From contig NZ_CP151587.1 in assembly GCF_038396845.1 (NCBI RefSeq), forward strand, positions 1,214,001-1,278,000: a DNA stretch of 64,000 nt, written 5' to 3'. Origin of the DNA: Gymnodinialimonas sp. 57CJ19. GTDB taxonomy: Bacteria > Pseudomonadota > Alphaproteobacteria > Rhodobacterales > Rhodobacteraceae. Position numbers and translations under genes: made by a program. Each line of letters starts with the position of its first letter. Positions within the stretch are counted from its first letter, which is position 1. This document shows positions 17,257 through 25,945 of the stretch, piece by piece. The notes under the pieces were generated by a model, which was given only the letters and a program-made list of their open reading frames with translations, ran no database searches and had not been told where the DNA came from.

Positions 17257-20015
17257 TGATTGGTTCGCTCGCCTTCACCTCTCCGCTGCTATTGCTGGCG
17301 CTGGTTGCCTTGCCGCTGTTGTGGTGGCTGTTGCGGGCCGTGCCGCCCGCGCCGATCAAGCGCCGCTTTCCGGGCATTGCCCTGCTGCTGGGGCTATCTG
17401 ATGACGAAAGCCAGACGGACAAGACGCCATGGTGGCTGTTGTTGTTGCGCATGGCGGCGGTGGCAGCGGCGATTGTCGGCTTTGCCGGCCCCGTCCTGAA
17501 CCCGGCAGAGGACCGCGTCGCGGGGGATGGCCCGCTTTTGATTGTTATGGATAGCTCTTGGGCGTCGGCTCGTGATTGGCCTGCGCGGCTGTCTCGGGCA
17601 GAGCTGTTGTTGGATGATGCCGCCCGGCGGGGCCGGGAGGTGGCGGTCGTGCAACTGACCGATTTGCCCGCTTCCGCCCCCTCGTTCCAAGCGGCCAATG
17701 CCTGGGCCCCCCGCGTGCCGACCCTGACGCCCGCGCCTTTTGCCCCCGATATGTCCGCCGCTGAGGATTGGGTCGCCGCGTTGGATGGCCCGGCAGAGGT
17801 GTTCTGGTTCTCGGACGGTGTCGCCCATGAGGGGCGCGATGCGCTGACTGAGGCGCTCGGCGATTTGGGCGCTTTATCGGTGTTCCAAGGGGATCGCGAC
17901 TTGATCGCCTTGTCGCCGCCCCGGTTCGAAGATGGCATGGTGCGCGGTGACCTTTCGCGCCTCGGCTCGGGCGCGCCGCGTGACGTGACCGTGGTGGCCC
18001 ATGGGCTGGACCCTGCGGGCTTGCCCCGTGACTTGGCGCAGGCGGTGGCCACCTTTGATGCAGGCGAGATGGTGGCACAGGTGGCATTTGACCTGCCGCC
18101 GGAACTGCGTAATCGGATCACCCGGTTTGAACTTTCTGGTGAACGTCATGCGGGCGCAGTGGCGTTGGTCGATGATGCGCTGCAACGGCGCCAAGTAGCC
18201 CTGATCTCGGCAGGCGCTGATGATGAACAGCAGACGCTTTTGTGGCCGCTGCATTACCTGCGCCAAGCCTTGGAGCCGACCGCTGATCTGATGGAAGGTG
18301 CCCTGTCGGATGTCCTTTTGGCGAGCCCTGATGTCATCATGCTGGCCGATGTCGCGACCCTTTCGCCGGAAGAAGAGGCGGGGTTGATCGCTTGGGTCGA
18401 AAACGGCGGGCTCTTGGTGCGGTTTGCGGGACCACGACTTGCCGGTTCGGACATTGCGCGGGACGAGGCGGGGCCTCTGATGCCCGTGCGATTGCGGATT
18501 GGGGGGCGCACCGTCGGCGGCGCGATGTCTTGGGGAGAGCCCAAGGAACTACGCCCGTTTGAACAGGGCTCGCCGTTCTTCGGGCTGGCGATCCCGGCGG
18601 ATGTGCAAGTGACCAGCCAGGTGGTGGCGCAGCCGGACCCTACCCTTGCAGACCGTACGATTGCATCGCTCTCGGATGGCACGCCCTTGGTCACACGTGC
18701 CAACCTTGGGCAAGGGTCGGTGATCTTGTTCCACGTCACGGCAAATGCGGAGTGGTCCACGTTGCCGCTGTCGGGCCTCTTCGTTCAAATGCTGGAACGC
18801 TTGGCAGTTTCGACCCGCCCCGTGGCCCCGGAAGCAGCGGATCTGGAGGGCACGATCTGGACCCCGGAAGAGGTGCTGGACGGCTTCGGCGTTTTGCGCG
18901 ATGCGGGCACGCGCCCGGGCGTGGCGGGGGAAGATCTGGCGACAGCACCCCTGTCGGCCGAGGTCTTGCCGGGGCTTTATTCCGGCGAGGATCGACGCCT
19001 GGCCCGCAACGTGATGGCGCAGGACACGGCGCTGGCGGCTGCGCAATGGCCCGCCGATGTGCCGGTTGAAGGCATGTCGGTCACGGTGCCCACGGACCTT
19101 ATGGCGGCGTTCCTGACGAGCGCCTTGGCTTTGCTGTTGCTCGATGCCCTCGCGGCGCTTTGGCTGGCGGGACGGCTCGGCCGGCTCACACAGGGCGTGG
19201 CCGTTCTCGCCGCGTCGATAGTGCTGACCCCACAGGCGGACGCACAGATGACCCCGGCAGAAGAGCTGGCGCTTCTGGCCACGTCGGAAGCAACATTGGC
19301 CTATGTTCTGACCGGAGATGAAGGCGTGGATGAGACATCCCGTGCGGGCCTTCAGGGCCTGTCCAACACGCTATACCAACGCACCTCAGTTGAGCCTGCG
19401 CCACCCATCGGGGTGAACCTGGAAACTGACGAACTGGCCTTCTTCCCGATGATCTATTGGCCGATCACGGCGGGCCAGGAGATTCCTTCCGCCGCCGCAT
19501 ACCGCCGCCTGAACGACTATCTGCGTGGTGGCGGGATGATCGTGTTTGATACGCGCGACGCCCATGTGGGGGGCTTCGGGTCTGGCACGCCGGAAGGCCG
19601 GCGCTTGCAGGTGATCGCGGCACCTCTGGATATTCCGCCGCTGGAGCCGATCCCCGATGATCATGTGCTGACGCGCACCTTTTATTTACTGCAAGACTTC
19701 CCCGGTCGCCATCTGTCGCGTGACGTCTGGGTCGAGGCTGCGCCCGCAGATGCGGAACAGATTGAGGGGATGCCGTTCCGCAACCTGAACGACGGCGTTA
19801 CGCCGGTGCTGATCGGAGGCAACGATTGGGCCGCCGCTTGGGCGCAGGATGACCGGGGCCGGCCGCTCTACCCCGTGGGGCGAGGTCAAGCCGGTGAGCG
19901 CCAGCGCGAGATCGCGCTGCGATTCGGTGTGAATCTTGTAATGCATGTGCTCAGCGGCAATTACAAATCCGACCAGGTCCATGTGCCTGATCTGCTCGAC
20001 CGATTGGGGCAATGA
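17256..20015 (+). CDS. BatA-like and DUF4159 domain membrane protein
   Basis: A 919-aa protein. Residues 1-40 are the BatA-type N-terminus with two hydrophobic stretches (SPLLLLALVALPLLWWLL). A further helix lies near 62-82, then a large soluble region with VWA-like (VMDSSWAS) and glutamine-amidotransferase-like (LIAWVENGGLLVRFAGPR) parts. More helices lie near 620-670. The C-terminal 210 residues are DUF4159 (LAFFPMIYWPIT, LNDYLRGGGMIVFDTRDAH). ATG 17256 overlaps the DUF58 stop. It is probably the membrane partner of the MoxR/DUF58 pair. Confidence 0.87.
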   Translation: MIGSLAFTSPLLLLALVALPLLWWLLRAVPPAPIKRRFPGIALLLGLSDDESQTDKTPWWLLLLRMAAVAAAIVGFAGPVLNPAEDRVAGDGPLLIVMDSSWASARDWPARLSRAELLLDDAARRGREVAVVQLTDLPASAPSFQAANAWAPRVPTLTPAPFAPDMSAAEDWVAALDGPAEVFWFSDGVAHEGRDALTEALGDLGALSVFQGDRDLIALSPPRFEDGMVRGDLSRLGSGAPRDVTVVAHGLDPAGLPRDLAQAVATFDAGEMVAQVAFDLPPELRNRITRFELSGERHAGAVALVDDALQRRQVALISAGADDEQQTLLWPLHYLRQALEPTADLMEGALSDVLLASPDVIMLADVATLSPEEEAGLIAWVENGGLLVRFAGPRLAGSDIARDEAGPLMPVRLRIGGRTVGGAMSWGEPKELRPFEQGSPFFGLAIPADVQVTSQVVAQPDPTLADRTIASLSDGTPLVTRANLGQGSVILFHVTANAEWSTLPLSGLFVQMLERLAVSTRPVAPEAADLEGTIWTPEEVLDGFGVLRDAGTRPGVAGEDLATAPLSAEVLPGLYSGEDRRLARNVMAQDTALAAAQWPADVPVEGMSVTVPTDLMAAFLTSALALLLLDALAALWLAGRLGRLTQGVAVLAASIVLTPQADAQMTPAEELALLATSEATLAYVLTGDEGVDETSRAGLQGLSNTLYQRTSVEPAPPIGVNLETDELAFFPMIYWPITAGQEIPSAAAYRRLNDYLRGGGMIVFDTRDAHVGGFGSGTPEGRRLQVIAAPLDIPPLEPIPDDHVLTRTFYLLQDFPGRHLSRDVWVEAAPADAEQIEGMPFRNLNDGVTPVLIGGNDWAAAWAQDDRGRPLYPVGRGQAGERQREIALRFGVNLVMHVLSGNYKSDQVHVPDLLDRLGQ

Positions 20016-22081
20016 TGGCGAACCAGATCCTCTTTGACCCGCATTTGTCGTGGCCCGTGATCTACGGCCTGGGTGCGGCGGTGTTGGTGATCCTTGCGCT
20101 GTCCATCTGGCGTGGCTTGGCGGGGTGGCCCTATCGTTTGCTGGCGGCGGCGGTGTTGTTGCTGGCCCTGATAAATCCGTCGTTGCAGTCGGAGGAGAGA
20201 GAGCCGCTGTCCGATATCGTTCTGCTGGTCGTGGACGAAAGCGCCAGCCAGCGGATCGCGAACCGCCCCGCGCAAACGGCCGAGGCGCTTGCCGCGTTGG
20301 AGGCCGAAGTTGCGGCGTTGGGGATGGAGGCGCGGATCGCCCGCGTGGGCGACGCTGAAGATAACGCGGGCACGCTGCTGATGTCCGAGTTACAGCGCCT
20401 GATGGCGGAGGAGCCGCGCGCAAGGATCGCGGGGGCGTTGCTGATAACCGACGGACGGTTGCATGACCCAGAGCTGGTGCCGGATATGCCCGCGCCGATC
20501 CATGCGCTGATTACCGGGCGTGACACCGATTGGGACCGCCGCCTTGTGGTGGAAACCGCGCCCGCCTTTGGGATCATCGGCGAAGAGCTGATGCTGACGA
20601 TCCGCCTGGAGGATCAAGGCGCAGTCCCCGCAGGGCTGGAGGGACGCTCGCAAATTGTGATCGCTGTGGATGGCGGGACGCCGCAAACCTTCACGGTGCC
20701 CGTGGGCGAAAGTCTGGAGTTGCCGCTGACGTTGGAGCACGCGGGCCAAAACGTGATCCAGTTTACCGTCCCGGAAGCCCAAGGCGAATTGACGACGCGC
20801 AACAACGCCGCCGTGGTGCAGATCAACGGTATCCGCGACCGTTTGCGGGTGCTTTTGGTCAGTGGAGAGCCGCACCCCGGCCAGCGCACATGGCGCAACC
20901 TGCTGAAGTCAGATCCGTCGGTGGACCTTGTGCATTTCACCATCCTGCGCCCGCCCGACCGTCAAGACGGGGTGCCGGTTAGCGAGCTGTCCTTGATCGC
21001 TTTCCCCACAAGGGAATTGTTCATGGAACGGGTCGATGATTTCGACCTGATTATTTTTGACCGCTATCAGCGCCGTGGCATTCTGCCGATGGTCTACATC
21101 GACAACATTCGCCGCTACGTGGAAGACGGGGGTGCTTTGCTTGTGGCGGCGGGGCCGGACTTTGCGGGGGCGTCCTCTCTCTATCGGACGCCACTGGCGG
21201 ATATCTTGCCGGGTCGGCCTACGGCGCGGGTGATCGAGCAGCCCTATCTCCCCACGATCAGCGAATTGGGGGCTCGGCATCCGGTTACAACGGGGCTGGA
21301 AGGCGACCATACGCCTCTGCCGGAAAGCGAGGCTCCTTGGGGGCGGTGGCTACGGCAGATTGAGCTGACGGAACAAGGCGGCCAAACGGTGATGGAGGGC
21401 GCCAATGGTGCGCCGCTTCTGATGCTGGACCGCGTGGGGCAAGGGCGCGTGGCGCTGCTGGCCTCGGATCACGCATGGCTATGGGATCGTGGGTATGAAG
21501 GCGGCGGTCCGCAATTGGAGTTGCTGCGCCGATTGGCCCATTGGATGATGGGCGAGCCGGACCTGGAAGAAGAGGCGCTGGTGGCCGATGTGGATGGCCA
21601 GACCATCACCATCACGCGCCGCACCCTAGCGGATGAGGCGGGTCGCGTCATCGTGACGACGCCGGATGGCCAGCAGCTGGAAGTGATGCTGGAGGAAAGC
21701 GCGCCGGGCGCGTTCTCGGCAGAGATTGAGGGTGAGGAACAGGGCCTCTATCGCTTGGTGGAGGGTGATATGGAGCGGGTCATCGCGCTCGGCCCGGCTG
21801 CCCCTCGAGAGTTCGAAGTGACGATTGCCGGGGCGGAGCGTCTGGAGCCATTGTTGACGGCCACAGGCGGGCGAGCAGTCCGGCTGGAAGAGGGCTTGCC
21901 TGACCTGCGCCGGGTATCGGAGGGCCGAATTGCCCACGGTCGCGGCTGGTTGGGGCTGACCACGAGAGAGGCCTATGTGACCACCGATTTGACGGTGACA
22001 CCCTTCATCCGCACGTGGATTTTCCTGCTGTTGGCGGGCGGTTTGATGTTGGCTGGCTGGTTGCGCGAAGGACGGCAATAG
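20012..22081 (+). CDS. Glutamine amidotransferase-like (VWA-type) membrane protein
   Basis: A 689-aa protein with two N-terminal membrane helices (residues 15-33 and 41-57), a VWA-like segment beginning VLLVVDESASQR near 70, a class I amidotransferase-like region around 330-490 (RRYVEDGGALLVAAGPD, VALLASDHAWLWDRG), and a C-terminal helix ending LLLAGGLMLAGWL. It overlaps the preceding gene by 4 bases and ends the MoxR operon. Amidotransferase catalytic residues are not evident, so the fold is probably structural here. Confidence 0.85.
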   Translation: MMANQILFDPHLSWPVIYGLGAAVLVILALSIWRGLAGWPYRLLAAAVLLLALINPSLQSEEREPLSDIVLLVVDESASQRIANRPAQTAEALAALEAEVAALGMEARIARVGDAEDNAGTLLMSELQRLMAEEPRARIAGALLITDGRLHDPELVPDMPAPIHALITGRDTDWDRRLVVETAPAFGIIGEELMLTIRLEDQGAVPAGLEGRSQIVIAVDGGTPQTFTVPVGESLELPLTLEHAGQNVIQFTVPEAQGELTTRNNAAVVQINGIRDRLRVLLVSGEPHPGQRTWRNLLKSDPSVDLVHFTILRPPDRQDGVPVSELSLIAFPTRELFMERVDDFDLIIFDRYQRRGILPMVYIDNIRRYVEDGGALLVAAGPDFAGASSLYRTPLADILPGRPTARVIEQPYLPTISELGARHPVTTGLEGDHTPLPESEAPWGRWLRQIELTEQGGQTVMEGANGAPLLMLDRVGQGRVALLASDHAWLWDRGYEGGGPQLELLRRLAHWMMGEPDLEEEALVADVDGQTITITRRTLADEAGRVIVTTPDGQQLEVMLEESAPGAFSAEIEGEEQGLYRLVEGDMERVIALGPAAPREFEVTIAGAERLEPLLTATGGRAVRLEEGLPDLRRVSEGRIAHGRGWLGLTTREAYVTTDLTVTPFIRTWIFLLLAGGLMLAGWLREGRQ

Positions 22082-22101
22082 GGCGCGACTTTACGGGGTT
22101 G

Positions 22102-22159
22102 GTTGGGGTCCCCGCGCTGCGTGCGCGGGGGTCGGTGGCGAGGGGGGAAGCCCCCCTCG
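22102..22159. terminator. Two GC hairpins after the MoxR operon
   Basis: A CCCCGCG/CGCGGGG stem (about 22110-22130) is followed by a perfect 9-bp CGAGGGGGG/CCCCCCTCG stem with a 3-base loop (22139-22159). They lie between the plus-strand operon and the minus-strand gene ending at 22282. There is no T-run, so factor-independent termination is uncertain. Confidence 0.45.
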
Positions 22160-22281
22160 CGCTCCCCCATTTCGGCGAACGCAGGCGGTGCGTTTGCGGA
22201 GAGGGTGGGTTTCGATATTTGTAAAAAGGTGAAGTTGGAGCGCGGCGTTCTGGGGCGCTGTCTTGTGACCTTGGGAGTGGC

Positions 22282-22635
22282 TCAGCGTGGCAGGGTGTAG
22301 GGGGCTGTCGTGTCAGACCAGCCGTCGGTGTTGGTGCGGGCGCGGACGAAGACTTGGGTGGTATCTTCGGGGATGGAAACGCCGGAGGTGCCTCGGGTGA
22401 AGGGTTGTTCGTCCACATGGGGGTGGGTCAAGGGACGTGTGGCGGCGATTGTGCCGTCGGCCAATTCGACGCGCCAGCCGTCGGCGTAGTCCTCCCACCC
22501 GGTGTCGGCATGGGACAGGGTCACGTCAAAGCGCCAGCCGGAAGCGGTTTGGGCGGCGGTGACTTCAAGGATTTGGGCTGGGTCGGCGGATGCGGGCGTT
22601 GTGGCGAGAAACAGGAGGGGGATGAGATACTTCAT
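22282..22635 (-). CDS. Hypothetical secreted protein
   Basis: A 117-aa protein with a short signal peptide (MKYLIPLLFLATTPASA). The rest looks like a small beta-rich domain: SGWRFDVTLSHADTGWEDYADGWRV is followed by TQVFVRARTNTDGWSD. The family is unrecognised. The start at 22635 is chosen for the signal peptide; an in-frame ATG at 22692 would destroy it. It follows the HemJ-like gene on the minus strand and probably shares its transcript. Confidence 0.65.
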   Translation of the reverse strand: MKYLIPLLFLATTPASADPAQILEVTAAQTASGWRFDVTLSHADTGWEDYADGWRVELADGTIAATRPLTHPHVDEQPFTRGTSGVSIPEDTTQVFVRARTNTDGWSDTTAPYTLPR

Positions 22636-22695
22636 CGGTGCAGAATAGGGGCGATGGTACAGGAATGCACGACGCGAAGGTGTGAGGGGCATGGG

Positions 22696-23106
22696 TTAAA
22701 AGGGTTTGTAGACGACGAGGATCAGGATGCCGATGACGCCAAGCACGCTAATCTCGTTGTAGATGCGGAGCCAGCGGTCGGATTCGGTGAAGATGCCTTG
22801 GCGCGCCCGAAGAATGAGACGTCCGGTCCAGCCGTAGTGACCCGCCAGCAGGACCACGGTGCAGATCTTCAGCAGAGACCAGGTGGGCCAGCCCCAGAGG
22901 TGGGCAAGGTAAATGCCGGACAGCACTGCGACGACGCCAAGGCCGAGGGAAAAGCGGTAGATGCGGATGGTGAGATCTCCGGTCGGGCCGAAGGTGCCTT
23001 GCGCGGCCCATTCACGCTTCCAGAAAATCAACGCGCGCGGCGCGGCGAAGATGCCGGTCATCCACCCCAGAACGCACAGCAGATGTATGACTTTGACCCA
23101 TTCCAT
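22696..23106 (-). CDS. HemJ-like membrane protein (protoporphyrinogen oxidase family)
   Basis: A 136-aa protein with four membrane helices. It matches the HemJ/UPF0093 pattern: MEWVKVIHLL with the conserved His8, PRALIFW with Arg24, and the C-terminus RIYNEISVLGVIGILILVVY ending KPF. HemJ oxidises protoporphyrinogen IX in many alphaproteobacteria. It is not next to other haem genes here, so it could be a paralogue with another role. The start at 23106 is the family start. Confidence 0.75.
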   Translation of the reverse strand: MEWVKVIHLLCVLGWMTGIFAAPRALIFWKREWAAQGTFGPTGDLTIRIYRFSLGLGVVAVLSGIYLAHLWGWPTWSLLKICTVVLLAGHYGWTGRLILRARQGIFTESDRWLRIYNEISVLGVIGILILVVYKPF

Positions 23107-23186
23107 GGCGCTTGTTGTGAGCGGGAAGCCCGCGGGTCGCAAGGGGCCAGATTGTCCCTGTGGGAAAACGATTGATGTGAGGTGGT

Positions 23187-23209
23187 ATTGGTTATAATAT
23201 TTTACCAAT
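23187..23209. promoter_or_regulatory. AT-rich inverted repeat upstream of glcD
   Basis: ATTGGT (23187-23192) and ACCAAT (23204-23209) flank the AT-rich TATAATATTTT. The site lies in the divergent region between the HemJ-like gene and glcD, 40 bases before the glcD start. The TATAAT-like centre could be a -10 box covered by an operator. A GlcC-like regulator is possible but not encoded in the window. Confidence 0.4.
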
Positions 23210-23247
23210 TCGTGCGATGCAGCCGCGCGTGACGGGAGGGTCAGCCT

Positions 23248-24693
23248 ATGCAAATGCCGGAACCTGATGCAGGGATCATTGCGCGAAAGCCGAGGATTGT
23301 AGAGCAATTACTGGCGATCTTGCCGGAAACGGCGGTGATCCACGATCCGTTGCAGACCAAAGCTTATGAATGCGATGCCTTGACGGCCTACAAATGTCCG
23401 CCCCTGGCTGTGGTGTTGCCGAGCACGACCGAGGACGTCGCCGCCGTGCTGAAGCTGTGCCACGCGGAAGGGGTGCCCGTGGTGCCGCGCGGGTCTGGCA
23501 CCTCTTTGGCGGGAGGGGCGTTGCCTACGGCTGATTGCGTGATCCTGGGCGTGGTCCGGATGAACCAAGTGCTGGAAACGGATTATGAGAACCGGGTGGT
23601 GCGGGTGCAGACCGGGCGCACGAACCTGTCGGTCACGGGGGCGGTGGAGGCGGAGGATTTCTTTTACGCGCCGGACCCGTCGTCGCAATTGGCCTGCGCC
23701 ATTGCGGGCAATATCGCGATGAACTCGGGCGGGGCGCATTGCCTGAAGTATGGGGTGACAACGAACAATCTTCTGGGGGTCACGATGGTTACGATGGCCG
23801 GAGAGGTGTTGGAGATCGGCGGCGCGCACCTCGATAGTGGGGGCTATGATTTGCTGGGGTTGGTCTGCGGCAGCGAGGGGCAGTTGGGCGTCGTGACGGA
23901 AGCCACGTTGCGGATCCTGAGAAAGCCCGAAGGGGCGCGGCCCGTGCTGATCGGTTTTGACAGCAATGAGGTCGCAGGGGCCTGTGTCAGCGACATCATC
24001 AAGGCGGGCGTTTTGCCGGTCGCCATCGAGTTCATGGACCGCCCGATTCTGGAGCTGGCAGAGAACCACGCGAAGGCAGGGTATCCCGATTGCGAGGCCG
24101 TTTTGATCGTGGAAGTGGAGGGGAGCGTTTCGGAAATTGATGCGCAGTTGGCGTTGATCCGGGAGATCGCGCAATCCCATAATCCTGTCGCGTTCCGAGA
24201 AGCGCAGACCGAGGAAGAAGCGGCGCGGATTTGGTTAGGCCGAAAGAGCGCTTTTGGGGCCGTGGGGCAGGTCGCAGATTACATGTGTTTGGACGGCACG
24301 ATCCCGGTGGGAGCGTTGCCGAGGGTGCTGACGGGAATCAAGGATATCGCGGACGGCTACGGGTTGAAGGTGGGCAACGTGTTTCATGCGGGCGATGGGA
24401 ACATGCATCCGCTGATCATGTTCGACGCCAATAAGCCCGGAGATCTGGAACTGTGTGAGCAATGCGGCGCGGACATACTGCGGCTGTGCGTTGAGGTGGG
24501 CGGTTGCCTGACAGGAGAGCACGGGGTTGGCGTGGAGAAGCGCGATCTGATGGGGGCGCAATTCTCTGCCGCCGATCTGGAGGCGCAGATGTGGGTGAAA
24601 GATGTCTTTGACCCCTCGTGGTTGCTGAACCCGGCAAAGGTCTTTCCGTTGGATGTGTCCGTGGGACGTCGAAAGAATAAACATGCGGCTTGA
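23248..24693 (+). CDS. glcD: Glycolate oxidase subunit GlcD (FAD-linked)
   Basis: A 481-aa FAD-linked oxidase subunit that oxidises glycolate to glyoxylate together with GlcE and GlcF. The FAD-binding segment is VVPRGSGTSLAGGALPT (around residues 75-91), with PDPSSQLACAIAGNIAMN near 145. The C-terminal oxidase part holds NVFHAGDGNMHPL and GGCLTGEHGVGVEK. ATG 23248 is preceded by GGGAGG. A dispersed element with hairpins lies between this gene and glcE. Confidence 0.94.
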   Translation: MQMPEPDAGIIARKPRIVEQLLAILPETAVIHDPLQTKAYECDALTAYKCPPLAVVLPSTTEDVAAVLKLCHAEGVPVVPRGSGTSLAGGALPTADCVILGVVRMNQVLETDYENRVVRVQTGRTNLSVTGAVEAEDFFYAPDPSSQLACAIAGNIAMNSGGAHCLKYGVTTNNLLGVTMVTMAGEVLEIGGAHLDSGGYDLLGLVCGSEGQLGVVTEATLRILRKPEGARPVLIGFDSNEVAGACVSDIIKAGVLPVAIEFMDRPILELAENHAKAGYPDCEAVLIVEVEGSVSEIDAQLALIREIAQSHNPVAFREAQTEEEAARIWLGRKSAFGAVGQVADYMCLDGTIPVGALPRVLTGIKDIADGYGLKVGNVFHAGDGNMHPLIMFDANKPGDLELCEQCGADILRLCVEVGGCLTGEHGVGVEKRDLMGAQFSAADLEAQMWVKDVFDPSWLLNPAKVFPLDVSVGRRKNKHAA

Positions 24694-24705
24694 TGGGAAG
24701 GCAAA

Positions 24706-24787
24706 AAGGGGGCCAGCCCCCTTGAGCGATCTTTTTCCAGGAAAAAGATCGCTGACCCCCGGAGTTGTATGCGCCAAGATGAAGGAG
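24706..24787 (+). repeat. Dispersed intergenic element, copy B, with two hairpins
   Basis: Stem 1 is AAGGGGG/CCCCCTT (24706-24712, 24717-24723). Stem 2 is a perfect 13-bp pair (24725-24737 with 24741-24753) and loop CAG. Then comes the core GGAGTTGTATGCGCCAAGAT with GAAGGAG. The end of the core (24781-24787) is the ribosome-binding site of glcE. Confidence 0.8.
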
Positions 24788-24795
24788 CAGGCCCC

Positions 24796-25944
24796 ATGTT
24801 GACCCCTCGGGATGAGGCTGAGTTGAGCGAAGCAGTGGCAGGTGCTGCGGGACCGTTGCGGATCAGGGGCGGTGGGACACGCGTGATCGGGAGGGTGCCT
24901 GACGCGGAGGTGCTGTCGTTGCAAGCCATGGCGGGGATCGAGATGTATGATCCCGGCGCGCTGACGTTGGTGGCAAAGGCGGGGACGCCGTTGGAGGAGA
25001 TCGAGGCGGCACTGGCTTCGGAAGGACAGATGCTTGCATTTGAACCCTTGGATATGCGGGCGCTTATGGGGCGCGAGGGGCGGTCGACCATTGGCGGAGT
25101 TGTGGCGGCCAATGCCTCCGGCCCGCGACGATTGCAGGCGGGGGCGTGTCGCGATGCGTTATTGGGCGTGCGGTTTGTGGATGGACGAGGAGAGGTTCTG
25201 AAGAACGGCGGGCGGGTGATGAAGAACGTCACTGGCTATGATCTGGTCAAGCTGATGGCGGGCTCTTTCGGGACGCTGGGGGTCTTGTCGGAAGTGGCGC
25301 TAAAGGTGCTGCCGCGATTGGACGGTGCGACGGTGCTTGTGCGGGGGGGCAACCCTTTGGAAGTTATGACCAGCGCAATGATGTCGCCCTTCGATGTGTC
25401 CGGCGCTGCGGCCGTTCCGGGGGAGGGGACTTTCCTAAGAGTGGAAGGGCTAGAGGTCTCGGTACGCTATCGGTGCGATCAATTGCGCAACCTATTGGGC
25501 GCGATGGGAGAGGTTGAGGTTATCGCGGACCCGTTGCTGTCGGCGGCCCTATGGAAACGGCTGAGGGACGTGACGGATTTCTCCGGCGACGCCAGTGCGG
25601 TATGGCGTATCTCCATGAAACCGTCCGACCTGATGGGGCGCTTGATGCCGTCGCTTTCGGATACGCTGGACGCTCAGTTCGATTGGGCGGGTGGCTTGGC
25701 CTGGCTGCGCATGGCCGCCGGCGCAGAGGATGCAGAGGTCACAGCCATGCACGCGCGGCTTCAAGCTGGCGTTGTCGCCCATGGCGGTGGCCACGCGACC
25801 CTGATCAAGGCGCGGGACGCCGTCGTGGCGAAGGTGCCCACTTTCCAGCCGGAACCGCGCGGCCTCGCGCAGCTATCGCAAGGGCTAAGAGCAAAGTTTG
25901 ACCCGCGCGGCATCCTGAGCCCGGGCCTGATGGGAGGCACCTGA
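24796..25944 (+). CDS. glcE: Glycolate oxidase subunit GlcE (FAD-binding)
   Basis: A 382-aa FAD-binding subunit of glycolate oxidase. It is shorter than GlcD, as usual, with RIRGGGTRVIGRVP near residue 25, STIGGVVAANASGPRRLQAG near 100, and NVTGYDLVKLMAGSFGTLGV near 145. ATG 24796 is preferred because GAAGGAG lies 8 bases upstream. An in-frame ATG at 24769 lies inside the repeat element and would leave no ribosome-binding site. The stop is one base before glcF. Confidence 0.92.
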   Translation: MLTPRDEAELSEAVAGAAGPLRIRGGGTRVIGRVPDAEVLSLQAMAGIEMYDPGALTLVAKAGTPLEEIEAALASEGQMLAFEPLDMRALMGREGRSTIGGVVAANASGPRRLQAGACRDALLGVRFVDGRGEVLKNGGRVMKNVTGYDLVKLMAGSFGTLGVLSEVALKVLPRLDGATVLVRGGNPLEVMTSAMMSPFDVSGAAAVPGEGTFLRVEGLEVSVRYRCDQLRNLLGAMGEVEVIADPLLSAALWKRLRDVTDFSGDASAVWRISMKPSDLMGRLMPSLSDTLDAQFDWAGGLAWLRMAAGAEDAEVTAMHARLQAGVVAHGGGHATLIKARDAVVAKVPTFQPEPRGLAQLSQGLRAKFDPRGILSPGLMGGT

Positions 25945-25945
25945 A

